This document shows, one piece after another, positions 36,595 through 44,831 of a stretch of DNA of 64,000 nt. Position numbers and translations under genes: made by a program. The notes beneath the pieces are model-generated. The model had not been told where the DNA came from, did no database searches, and worked only from the letters and a program-made list of their open reading frames with translations. The number at the start of each line of letters is the position of its first letter. The stretch's first letter is position 1. This DNA comes from Blastocatellia bacterium (GTDB taxonomy: Bacteria > Acidobacteriota > Blastocatellia > UBA7656 > JADIYM01): contig JAJTWZ010000002.1 of assembly GCA_021463145.1 (NCBI GenBank), positions 1 to 64,000 of the forward strand. The letters run 5' to 3'.

Positions 36595-38564
36595 TGCGAC
36601 GGGCCCTGATTTCTTCTCTCGTGTTCGCGGTAGCGGCAGCCGTAAACGCCGCGCCGGCCCGAGCCGCGGACGAGGCCCCGCCCTGGCTCAAGACGGCAGC
36701 GGCGTTGCCGGTCCCTGCATTTCCACTGAGCCCGCCTGCGGCGGTGCTGGTCAACGAATCCACGGTGACTGTCGCGGACGATGGCCGTACAACGACCGTG
36801 ACGCGGTTCGCCGTCCGCGTGCTGCTTCGCGAAGGCCGCAATTTCTGTGCGACGCGGGTCCACTACATGCCGGGAACGAGCAAGGTTCGCGACTTCAAGG
36901 CGTGGCACATTCATGCGGGCCAGACCAAGGCGTATGGCAAGGAGAGTATCGTCGACGCGGTCAGTTCGGCCGGCGACACTTTCAGCGAAGGTCGCGTGGC
37001 GGCGATGTCGGTAGCCGACGACGCCGACGTGGGTTCAGTCGTTGGATTCGAGTACGTCCAGGAGGACCGTCCGCTCTTCTCTCACGACGAGTGGAATTTC
37101 CAGAATCGCCTGCCCGTCGTGTCGTCGCGGCTTACGCTGGTCCTGCCGGCCGGCTGGCAAGCCTCCAGCGTGACATTCAACCATCCTGACGTCGAGGCAC
37201 GCGTGGAAGGCTCGACCTGGACGTGGGAACTACGCGGATTGCAGCCGATTCCGGTCGAGCCGTCCGCTCCTCCGCTTACGAATCTCGCGCCGCGCCTCGC
37301 TTATTCGTATCAGGCGCCGGGCAGTGGAAAGGCCGGCCTGAGTTTCTCGAGCTGGCCGGCGGTGGCGCAGTGGTCGACCGCTCTCGTCGCTCCGCAGGCG
37401 GCGGCAAACGACGCAATTACGGCAAAGGCGCGCGAGCTCACGTCGGGCGCCGGTTCGGAACTGGAAAAAATCCGCGCCATCGGCCGGTTCGTCCAGGGAC
37501 TGACCTACATCTCGATTCAGACGAACCTCGCCAAGGGCGGCGGGTACAAGCCGCACGCGGCCTCCGAGGTCCTTGCCCGCTCCTACGGAGACTGCAAGGA
37601 CAAGGCGAACCTGATGCTGGCGATGCTTCGCACGCTCGGGATCGAGTCGTACCTGATGGCCATCTACTCCGGCGATCCGACATACGTCCGCGAGTCCTAC
37701 CCGACTCCATCTCAGTTCAATCACTGCATACTCGCCATTCGTATCGGGCCGGCTACGCAGACGGACACCGTCTTCGACAGCCCGTCAGTCGGCCGGCTGA
37801 TGGCATTCGATCCAACCGATCCGTACGCGCCGGTTGGCGACCTGCCCGATCATCTGCAAGGCAGTTTTGCCTTGCTCATGGCGGGTGATGCGGGCGGACT
37901 CGTGCGCATGCCGGTGACTCCGCCGGAGGCAAACCGCCTCGAACGGACGACGACAGCCAGGCTCGAACCGAACGGCGCGATTTCCGGCAGGATTTCGGAG
38001 CGTTCGACAGGCAGCCAGGCGGTCGAAGAACGTGCGGGATTCGAAGGCGAGTCGCGGACGGACTATGACGCGCGGATTCAGCGCTGGATCGCGTCCGGCG
38101 TGGCCGGCGCTACGGTCTCGAAAATCACGCCATCCGACGATCGCGTCGCAAATCGATTCGGGCTCGACGTCGAGTTCGCATCCGATCGATATGCACAGGT
38201 GATGGGCGGCCGCCTGTTCGTCTTCAAGCCGGCTCTGGTGTCGCGGCTGACCAGAATGCAGCTGCGAACGGACGCGGCGCGGACGCAGCCGGTTGCGCTG
38301 GACGCCACGGCGTTCTCCGAGACCGCGAAGTTCGAGTTACCGGCCGGACTCGTGGTGGACGAGATGCCCGATCCAGTCAAGATCGAAACGGATTTCGGCG
38401 TTTACGCGACAACATACGAAGCTAAGGACGGCGTGCTGGTATTCACCCGGTCGCTCACAATGAAGCGCGCTACGATCCCGGTTAAAGACTTCGAATCAGC
38501 AAGGTCATTCTTTTCGAAAGTCCGCGACGCCGAACAGGCGCCGGTAGTACTCGTGAAGAAGTAG
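36594..38564 (+). CDS. exported DUF3857/transglutaminase-like protein with intact triad
   Basis: A 656-residue exported paralogue of the preceding gene. Signal peptide (1-24, ARA-A), DUF3857 domain (~45-240), transglutaminase core (~270-410) with Cys334 in 'YGDCKDKANLMLAM', His377 in 'QFNHCILAI' and Asp406 in 'AFDPTDPYAP', and a C-terminal beta domain. The fold cleaves or forms amide bonds in the periplasm; substrate unknown. It is translationally coupled to the inactive-looking paralogue upstream, suggesting the two products work as a pair. Both are on the same strand, and convergent with the M20 gene. Confidence 0.9.
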   Translation: MRRALISSLVFAVAAAVNAAPARAADEAPPWLKTAAALPVPAFPLSPPAAVLVNESTVTVADDGRTTTVTRFAVRVLLREGRNFCATRVHYMPGTSKVRDFKAWHIHAGQTKAYGKESIVDAVSSAGDTFSEGRVAAMSVADDADVGSVVGFEYVQEDRPLFSHDEWNFQNRLPVVSSRLTLVLPAGWQASSVTFNHPDVEARVEGSTWTWELRGLQPIPVEPSAPPLTNLAPRLAYSYQAPGSGKAGLSFSSWPAVAQWSTALVAPQAAANDAITAKARELTSGAGSELEKIRAIGRFVQGLTYISIQTNLAKGGGYKPHAASEVLARSYGDCKDKANLMLAMLRTLGIESYLMAIYSGDPTYVRESYPTPSQFNHCILAIRIGPATQTDTVFDSPSVGRLMAFDPTDPYAPVGDLPDHLQGSFALLMAGDAGGLVRMPVTPPEANRLERTTTARLEPNGAISGRISERSTGSQAVEERAGFEGESRTDYDARIQRWIASGVAGATVSKITPSDDRVANRFGLDVEFASDRYAQVMGGRLFVFKPALVSRLTRMQLRTDAARTQPVALDATAFSETAKFELPAGLVVDEMPDPVKIETDFGVYATTYEAKDGVLVFTRSLTMKRATIPVKDFESARSFFSKVRDAEQAPVVLVKK

Positions 38565-38637
38565 GTCAGCGGATCCGCGCGGAGGGGGAGCGGGTCCGTC
38601 CCAATCCACGACGATCGGGGTCGGTCCGTACCCCGTC

Positions 38638-39984
38638 TCACCTCTTCGCCGCCCGCTCCAGGTAGTCCGTTGCCGAGGTCACCAGAAGCCGCACGCCCTG
38701 CACCATCGCGGACTCGTCGAGGTCGAACGCCGCTGTATGTAGCGGCGCCGTGAATCCCTTCGACTCGTCCCGAACACCAAGGAAATAGAAAACGCCGGGT
38801 ACTTCCCTCTGATAGTAGGAGAAGTCTTCCGCGACCATGACCGGCTTCATCGCGAGCACGCGAGACTCGCCAAAAGTGCGCTTCAGAGCAGGTAGAGTCG
38901 CGGCAACCAGGGCCGGGTCGTTGACCGTTACGGCGGCGCTCTCCGACATAGTCATCTCGAACGTCGCGCCGTGGGCGGAAGCGACACCGCCGAGAATCTC
39001 GCGCATCCAGCGAACGGCATTGGCCCGCGTCGTCTCGCTGTGAGTCCTTATCGTTCCAACCATGACGACTTCGTTCGCGATGATGTTGAACCTGCTTCCG
39101 CCGTGGACCGATCCCACCGAGAGCACGAAACCTTCCTGCGGGTTGACGCGCCTGCTTCGAATCGTCTGGAGGGCCTGGACACACGCGGCCGCGACGACAA
39201 TGGGATCGACGCTGTCGTGTGGGTTGGCACCGTGCGCCGACTTGCCCTTTATCGTTATCGTGAACTTATCGGCGGACGCCATTACGGCCCCCGAGTTCAC
39301 GTGAACCGTCCCAGACTCGAACTCGGGCGTCACGTGCAGTCCGAAAATAGCTTCGACCTTCGGCGACGAAAGGGCGCCATCCTCGATCATCTGGGGAGCG
39401 CCACCGGGTTCACCCTCGGGCGGACCCTCCTCGGCGGGCTGGAACAGGAAGACCACGGTTCCGGCAAGCTCGGCCCGCATTCCAGAAAGAACCTCTGCCG
39501 CCCCAATGAGCATGGAGGTGTGCGCATCGTGGCCACAAGCGTGCTTCACCCCCTCGTTTAGCGACTTGTACGGCACGTCGTTCGTCTCGACGATCGGAAG
39601 CGCATCGAGGTCTGCTCGAAGCGCGACCACCGGGCCCGGCTTGCCCCCGCGCAACATTCCGACGACGCCGTGTCGCGCGACACCAGTCCTGACCTTTATA
39701 CCCTGAATCGCCCGCAGTCGCTCGGCAACCACGCGAGCCGTTCGCTCTTCGCGGTTCGACAACTCGGGATGCATATGCAGGTCTCGCCGGATCTCGATCA
39801 TTCTGGGAAGCAGGGCTGCGGCGGCGGCGGCGATGCCCTGGTCCGATGACGGCGGCGACGACGCCCTCGTCTGAGGCGTCGCGGCAACCAGCAACGAGAT
39901 AGCGACTGCAATAGTGAAAGCGCCGCGAATGCCGAGAAAATGTCTCGACCTCGAGGATGACCGAGCCACCGGGATCGTTCGCAT
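38638..39984 (-). CDS. exported M20-family amidohydrolase
   Basis: A 448-residue zinc-dependent amidohydrolase of the M20D type. A predicted signal segment (FTIAVAISLLVAATPQTRA, to ~residue 41) precedes the metal-binding motifs 'DLHMHPELS', 'ACGHDAHTSMLIGAA' and 'LFQPAEEGP'. A dimerisation domain ('KGKSAHGANPHDSVDP') and the C-terminal metal ligand region 'LHTAAFDLDE' follow. The family removes acyl groups from amino acids or peptides. It starts only 3 nt after the stop of the upstream phosphodiesterase-like gene, so the two form an operon. Confidence 0.92.
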   Translation of the reverse strand: MRTIPVARSSSRSRHFLGIRGAFTIAVAISLLVAATPQTRASSPPSSDQGIAAAAAALLPRMIEIRRDLHMHPELSNREERTARVVAERLRAIQGIKVRTGVARHGVVGMLRGGKPGPVVALRADLDALPIVETNDVPYKSLNEGVKHACGHDAHTSMLIGAAEVLSGMRAELAGTVVFLFQPAEEGPPEGEPGGAPQMIEDGALSSPKVEAIFGLHVTPEFESGTVHVNSGAVMASADKFTITIKGKSAHGANPHDSVDPIVVAAACVQALQTIRSRRVNPQEGFVLSVGSVHGGSRFNIIANEVVMVGTIRTHSETTRANAVRWMREILGGVASAHGATFEMTMSESAAVTVNDPALVAATLPALKRTFGESRVLAMKPVMVAEDFSYYQREVPGVFYFLGVRDESKGFTAPLHTAAFDLDESAMVQGVRLLVTSATDYLERAAKR

Positions 39985-39987
39985 CTG

Positions 39988-41628
39988 TTACCTCAGGAAT
40001 GGAATTCGCCAGTTCTTCGCTGCCGGCCTGGGAAGCGCGGGCGTGTCTTTGAAAGGGAGGTCCACCATGATTGGACAGTGGTCGGAAATTCTGTGCTGCC
40101 CGGCATAATTCAATCGAGTCAGCGTCTGGCCGTGGTGCGGCGCGAATCGATACGACATTTCCTGCCCTCCCGATGGGGCGGGCGGCTTCACGAAGATCCA
40201 GTCCAGCTTCAGTTTGCCCGTCGGCCCGTATGTCTTCTCGAGTTTGAATGTCGATGCAAATCCCTTCGACGCACGCTCGTTGGAATTCGCCAGCGTGCCC
40301 GAGCGGCCGTTTATCGTGCGCTCCGAGTCGCCGCGAAAATCGAACCGGCCGCCGTCGGCGAAGCGGAAATCCTCGAGAGTCTCGAAGAACCGGGCTTCCT
40401 GGTTCTCCGCGAAGATCGGAAAACTGCGGACCGTCGGATCACGATACTTCCTGAAGTATCCATAGAGGCTGACTGGCGCCGTCACGGCCAGTCCGACACC
40501 CGTCGCCGCCTTGATCCCTTCTTTCGCCCAGAAGGACGCCGATCCGAGCCGCTTCGTGATCTCGCGCTTGATCGACGTCGGCGTCGAGTCGCTCGACGAC
40601 GTATTCATGTCGCCGGCGAGGATTACCGGGTTCGAGACGTTGCGTATCGCCACGAGGATCTCCTCGAGTTGGGCCAGGCGAACCTGCGGCTCGCACCGCG
40701 CCTCGAGGTGCGCGGCAACGACGGTCGCACGGCCGTCCGGAATGAGCGGGTCGGCAATATCGGCGATCATGAACATCCGGTTGCCGCGGCGCACCTCGCG
40801 CGTGACTTTTTCTAGAAATGCGAGCTCGCTCGCTTTTCTTTTTCCTGCCTCGAGCTCGCTTACTCCGGCCTTTTCGCCGGCGTACCAGTCGTGGCCCTGG
40901 TTCCTGAACCTGACGACGCGGACGTTCTCGAGAGGGTAGCGGCTCAGAATCGCCGTGCCGTGCATGCCCTTCATCCGCCGCCGGTCGACACGCGGCAGGT
41001 TGGCGACGAGTTCTTCCCGTTTCGCCGGGTCGGCAACTGCTTCGAACGTCTCGGTGCCCATCGTGAGCGGATCGACCTCGACGAACTCGACGCCAAACGC
41101 CCAGTTCATCTTCAGTTCCGCTGCAAGATCCCTGGCTACGTTGCGGTAGCCGGACCGTGCCACGCCCCAGTCACATTCGTTGAGGACGATTACGTCCGCG
41201 GCCCGGAGTTGTGCGACCTCTCGCGAGAGAGCTGCCCGTTCGGCGGTTCCGCGTGGAAACTCGGCGCTGTCGATGAACGTCTCGAAACCGGCGAGCCCTC
41301 GAAATGCGCCAGCAATGGCCTGGTATTCGATTCCCCGTTCGATGTTCCACATCGCCACGCGAAGACCGCGGCCGAGCGCGCCCAGCTCGGGCTTGACCGG
41401 CTTCGTGCCGGCCGCCGTGGCCGAGTTGTCGACGAATGCCGTTTCGAGCAAGCTATCGAGCTTCTTTGCGAGCTCAGCGGATGGCGGATCGACGGCGTAG
41501 AGGCTTTCGAGTTCGTCGAAATCGAGCAGGGAGGCCTCGAGCCGGGCCGATGTCGAGTTTGCCGGGAGAATTGCCGCGATCAGGACGAAGGCCAGATGTC
41601 GAGGCAAATTCGAAATCGTACGATGCAT
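39988..41628 (-). CDS. exported endonuclease/exonuclease/phosphatase-family protein
   Basis: A 546-residue exported protein of the EEP (DNase I-like) superfamily. Motifs in order: 'LRVAMWNIERG' (metal-site Asn/Glu), 'DVIVLNECDWG', 'GTAILSRYPL', 'ATVVAAHLEARC', 'VILAGDMNTSS' (Asp-x-Asn), and C-terminal 'RISDHCPIMVDL' (Ser-Asp-His). The catalytic set looks complete. It likely hydrolyses phosphodiesters or phosphomonoesters outside the cytosol. The ATG at 41628 is chosen over a start 19 codons upstream because of an agga ribosome site and a clean signal peptide. The M20 gene follows after 3 nt. Confidence 0.9.
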   Translation of the reverse strand: MHRTISNLPRHLAFVLIAAILPANSTSARLEASLLDFDELESLYAVDPPSAELAKKLDSLLETAFVDNSATAAGTKPVKPELGALGRGLRVAMWNIERGIEYQAIAGAFRGLAGFETFIDSAEFPRGTAERAALSREVAQLRAADVIVLNECDWGVARSGYRNVARDLAAELKMNWAFGVEFVEVDPLTMGTETFEAVADPAKREELVANLPRVDRRRMKGMHGTAILSRYPLENVRVVRFRNQGHDWYAGEKAGVSELEAGKRKASELAFLEKVTREVRRGNRMFMIADIADPLIPDGRATVVAAHLEARCEPQVRLAQLEEILVAIRNVSNPVILAGDMNTSSSDSTPTSIKREITKRLGSASFWAKEGIKAATGVGLAVTAPVSLYGYFRKYRDPTVRSFPIFAENQEARFFETLEDFRFADGGRFDFRGDSERTINGRSGTLANSNERASKGFASTFKLEKTYGPTGKLKLDWIFVKPPAPSGGQEMSYRFAPHHGQTLTRLNYAGQHRISDHCPIMVDLPFKDTPALPRPAAKNWRIPFLR

Positions 41629-41789
41629 GAATATTCCTGAAGATCCGGACTGCGCAGACTCGAGAACGGAATCCTCTCGACACAAGCGGGTTCGCCGACT
41701 CTAGCACACGCGATCCCAGGTCGCGCGTTGACAGAGCGTCGAACGCGAGTACCATTCGTTCGGCCGCGGCCGCTTGCAGGGCGCGGATG

Positions 41790-41925
41790 ATCCAGTCTGC
41801 CGAGTCCGGGGCGAGGCCGCACCGGAACGGGGGAACCACTTCTGGGGTGAATCCGGCAACGTGATGACCAGAGCCGGTAGGGCACTTTCAAACCCGAACC
41901 CGACAGCTAACCTCGTAGGCTTGTT
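41790..41925 (+). ncRNA. c-di-AMP riboswitch (ydaO-yuaA type)
   Basis: The segment carries the conserved blocks of the ydaO-yuaA RNA in the right order and spacing: 'TGCCGAGTCCGGGG' (from 41798), 'CGGGGGAACCA', 'GGGGTGAATCCGG', and the highly diagnostic 3' block 'CCCGACAGCTAACCTCGTAGGC' region (41899-41920). The class binds cyclic di-AMP and turns off genes for potassium uptake, osmolyte transport and cell-wall remodelling. It sits ~80 nt upstream of an APC-superfamily permease on the same strand. Boundaries are approximate. Confidence 0.9.
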
Positions 41926-41947
41926 GAAAGGACTCGCGATCTGGTTC

Positions 41948-41983
41948 ACGAAGCCAGAGCGCACGACCCTGAAAGTCGGGTCG
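41948..41983 (+). promoter_or_regulatory. possible expression platform of the c-di-AMP riboswitch
   Basis: Just after the aptamer, a hairpin CGACCC (41964-41969)/GGGTCG (41978-41983) with an 8-nt loop can form, and a second small stem precedes it (TCTGG/CCAGA near 41940-41957). No T-run follows, so control by translation or Rho is more likely than intrinsic termination. A candidate ribosome site (aaggga, 41985-41990) follows immediately. Confidence 0.45.
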
Positions 41984-42001
41984 CAAGGGACGTGAATCAC
42001 A

Positions 42002-43966
42002 TTGAGATCGCGCTCGAACAGGCGTAACCGCTTCACAGTACGACCCATCCGGTCGCCGTTTCGCGACTGGTTGCTTGCAGGCTCGAGCCAGAGCCCCGAG
42101 GCGACGATTTCGCATCACGGACATCGTCATCCGACGCACCCGTGGTGGAAGGTCATGTGCCTCACCGGCGTCGACTATTTCTCGACGCTCGGTTACCAGC
42201 CTGGAATCGCATTTCTCGCTGCCGGGGTACTGGCGCCCATTGCGACAATTGTGCTCGTTGCGCTGACCCTGTTCGGCGCTTTACCTATCTACAAGCGCGT
42301 TGCTGCGGCAAGTCCGAACGGCGAAGGCAGCATTGCAATGCTCGAGAGCCTGCTCACCCGTTGGAAGGGAAAGGCGTTCGTGCTCATACTGCTCGGCTTC
42401 GCCGCGACCGACTTCGTCATCACGATGACGCTCTCGGCGGCCGACGCAACTGCCCACATCGTCGAAAATCCGTACGTGCCGCATGGGATCAGCGAACATC
42501 CCGTGCTCGTGACCGCCGCACTGCTGCTCGTTCTCGGCGCCATATTCCTGAAGGGTTTCAAGGAGGCCATCGGTCTCGCTGTCGTGCTCGTTGCAATTTA
42601 CCTCGGTTTGAACGTCCTGGTCCTCGCTCGTAGCCTGTTCGAGATCGCGACACACCCCGACCTCATTGCAAACTGGAGGGCCGCCCTTACCGCGGGAGAA
42701 TCGCACGGGAATCCGGCGATGATTGCCCTGGCCGCCCTGCTGGTGTTTCCCAAGCTGGCCCTTGGACTATCCGGCTTCGAGACTGGCGTCGCCGTCATGC
42801 CCCTCGTGAAGGGCGATCCTCTCGACACGAGCCAGAATCCGGCCGGCCGGATCAGAAACTCGAAGCTGATGCTGCAGACGGCGGCCATAATCATGAGCGT
42901 CGCACTGATCGGCAGCAGCTTTGCAACGACGATCCTCATTCCGGCAGACGAGTTCAAGGAAGGCGGGGGGGCGTACGGCCGCGCCCTTGCTTTTCTCTGC
43001 CACAAGTTTTTCGGTGACGTCGTCGGGACGGCCTATGATGTCAGCACTATTGCCATTCTCTGGTTCGCCGGCGCTTCGGCGATGGCTGGCCTGCTGAGCC
43101 TCATTCCAAGATACCTTCCCCGATACGGGATGGCGCCTGAATGGGCGCGCGCCGTGCGGCCGCTCGTCCTCGTGCTCACGTCCGTGTCACTGGCCGTGAC
43201 GTGGATCTTCGACGCCAATGTCGAGGCCCAGGGCGGCGCATATGCCACCGGCGTGCTCGTACTGATGACCTCGGCCGCGTTAGCGGTGACGCTGCTGCTG
43301 TGGAAGCACGGAGGATGGCCGAGAATCGCCTTCGTTCTCATCACCCTCGTATTCGTCTACACGACCCTCGACAACGTTCACGCGAGGCCGGACGGCGTGA
43401 AGATCGCGCTCGTCTTCATTGGATCCATCGTCGTCGCGTCGTTCGTGTCGCGAGTGGTGCGTTCGACCGAATTGCGCGTCACGAAGGTCTTACTCGATGA
43501 CGAAGCACAGCGATTCGTCGAGGAATCGCGAAGCCGCACCATTCGGATCGTCGCGAACCGGCCGGACCGCGGCCTTGAAGCCGAATACCGCAAGAAGGAG
43601 AGGGGCGCGCGCCAGGACCACCACATTCCACCCGGCGAACCGATCATCATCCTCGAGGTGACGCCTGGTGACGCTTCGGAGTTCACGGACGAGCTCGAGG
43701 TAACCGGCGTGCGGGTGGGTCCGTATCGCATCCTCAGGTGCGAGAGTCCGGCGATTCCGAACGCGATTGCGGCCCTGCTGATCCACATTCGCGACATGAC
43801 CGGCAATCTTCCGCACGTGTATTTCGGGTGGACGGAGGGCAACCCGATTGCCTACGTGCTCAAGTTCATCGCATTCGGCGAAGGCGATACCGCGCCCGTT
43901 ACCCGCGAAGTGCTTCGGCAGACGATCGACGAGCCCAGCCAGCGGCCTCGCGTGCACGTTGGGTAA
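42002..43966 (+). CDS. APC-superfamily permease, probable KimA-like potassium transporter
   Basis: About 654 residues: a ~50-residue cytoplasmic N-tail, ~12 transmembrane helices (~55-475) beginning '[19 protein letters not shown]', then a ~160-residue soluble C-terminal domain. By sequence it is an APC-type cation/amino-acid transporter. The c-di-AMP riboswitch directly upstream shifts the best guess to K+ uptake, because that riboswitch class commonly controls potassium transporters such as KimA (YdaO). The start is uncertain: TTG 42002 has a weak aaggga site, TTG 42071 and ATG 42155 are alternatives, the last cutting the conserved '[11 protein letters not shown]'. A small membrane-protein gene follows after 2 nt. 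Confidence 0.83.
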   Translation: MRSRSNRRNRFTVRPIRSPFRDWLLAGSSQSPEATISHHGHRHPTHPWWKVMCLTGVDYFSTLGYQPGIAFLAAGVLAPIATIVLVALTLFGALPIYKRVAAASPNGEGSIAMLESLLTRWKGKAFVLILLGFAATDFVITMTLSAADATAHIVENPYVPHGISEHPVLVTAALLLVLGAIFLKGFKEAIGLAVVLVAIYLGLNVLVLARSLFEIATHPDLIANWRAALTAGESHGNPAMIALAALLVFPKLALGLSGFETGVAVMPLVKGDPLDTSQNPAGRIRNSKLMLQTAAIIMSVALIGSSFATTILIPADEFKEGGGAYGRALAFLCHKFFGDVVGTAYDVSTIAILWFAGASAMAGLLSLIPRYLPRYGMAPEWARAVRPLVLVLTSVSLAVTWIFDANVEAQGGAYATGVLVLMTSAALAVTLLLWKHGGWPRIAFVLITLVFVYTTLDNVHARPDGVKIALVFIGSIVVASFVSRVVRSTELRVTKVLLDDEAQRFVEESRSRTIRIVANRPDRGLEAEYRKKERGARQDHHIPPGEPIIILEVTPGDASEFTDELEVTGVRVGPYRILRCESPAIPNAIAALLIHIRDMTGNLPHVYFGWTEGNPIAYVLKFIAFGEGDTAPVTREVLRQTIDEPSQRPRVHVG

Positions 43967-43968
43967 CA

Positions 43969-44694
43969 ATGACGGCGCAAGCGGAAGGTGAGTTTCTTAC
44001 TTCGGAGCTCCGGCCATTGGAGTTGCTGGCCGAAGGCTGGCGGACAGTGCGCCCCCAGTACGGCCTCCTGCTCGCCGTCACCGTTGCCGGATTGATCATC
44101 GGAAGCCTGGCTCCGCTCGGGCTCCTGATGGGACCGATGGTGTGCGGAATCTACGTGGGACTGTTTGCGCGCTTGAGAGGGGAGCGCGCCACGTTTCAGC
44201 AACTGTTCAGCGGCTTCGAATTCTTCGCGCCGAGTTTCATTGCGACGCTCATCCAGATAGTGCCGATCATGGCGATGGCCATCCCGGTCAACCTGGTCCT
44301 GATGCTCTTCTCAATGAAAAGGCTCCTGGTCTGGCTCGGGCGACCCTACAGCGACCTGGCAAACTATCTGGGCCCCCTGGAGATGACGCTCGTCGTCGTG
44401 TTCGCGACCCTCGTAATCTTCCTGTTGAGCGTCTTCTTCGGGACTTTCTTCATGTTCGGGTATCCGCTCATCGTCGATCGCCGAATGGGCGGCTGGGATG
44501 CGGTAAAGCTCAGCGCCCGGGCGTCGAAGGCCAACTTCGGAGGCGCGGCGCGATTGATGGCGGCCACTACGATCGTCAGCATCGTTGCTTCGCTCTTCTG
44601 TTACGTGGGCGGCTTCCTTGTTACTCCGATTACGCTCGCGGCGTGGGCCATCGCTTATCGGCGTGTGTTTCCGGAGACTTTGCGAGAGAATTGA
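43969..44694 (+). CDS. multipass membrane protein of unknown function
   Basis: A 241-residue protein with about five to six hydrophobic helices (e.g. 'LLLAVTVAGLIIGSLAPLGL', 'LVVVFATLVIFLLSVFFGTF', 'TIVSIVASLFCYVGGFLV'). It resembles integral-membrane DUF families with a 'GGWDAVKLSARASKANF' cytoplasmic segment between helix pairs. No catalytic motif. Only 2 nt separate it from the riboswitch-controlled permease, so it is probably under the same c-di-AMP control and may assist that transporter (inference). Confidence 0.8.
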   Translation: MTAQAEGEFLTSELRPLELLAEGWRTVRPQYGLLLAVTVAGLIIGSLAPLGLLMGPMVCGIYVGLFARLRGERATFQQLFSGFEFFAPSFIATLIQIVPIMAMAIPVNLVLMLFSMKRLLVWLGRPYSDLANYLGPLEMTLVVVFATLVIFLLSVFFGTFFMFGYPLIVDRRMGGWDAVKLSARASKANFGGAARLMAATTIVSIVASLFCYVGGFLVTPITLAAWAIAYRRVFPETLREN

Positions 44695-44700
44695 GCCAGC

Positions 44701-44733
44701 CGAATCGCCGGGTTTGAAACCAACCCGAATTCG
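44701..44733 (+). terminator. hairpin after the permease operon
   Basis: CGGGTT (44709-44714) pairs with AACCCG (44722-44727) around a 7-nt loop, and outer arms CGAAT/ATTCG extend it with an internal loop. It starts 7 nt after the stop of the membrane-protein gene. No T-run follows. Confidence 0.4.
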
Positions 44734-44781
44734 CTTCCCACACTCTAAAGCGATCGCGAGTCCTGGCCGAAAAGCAACTTC

Positions 44782-44800
44782 GGGACAGTGTCCCATTTTT
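44782..44800 (+). terminator. palindrome followed by T-run upstream of the giant surface-protein gene
   Basis: GGGACAGTGTCCC (44782-44794) is a perfect dyad around one base and is followed by ATTTTT. As RNA it is a 5-bp stem with a triloop plus a U-run, a weak intrinsic terminator for the permease operon. As DNA it could equally be an operator for the gene starting at 44832. Confidence 0.35.
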
Positions 44801-44831
44801 CATTGCCGTATCAGATAGGAGATCCCCCGCC

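Noticed and set aside
42002-43966. Plain amino-acid permease annotation
   Set aside because: The family match alone would allow it, but the c-di-AMP riboswitch directly upstream makes potassium or osmolyte transport the better-supported guess.
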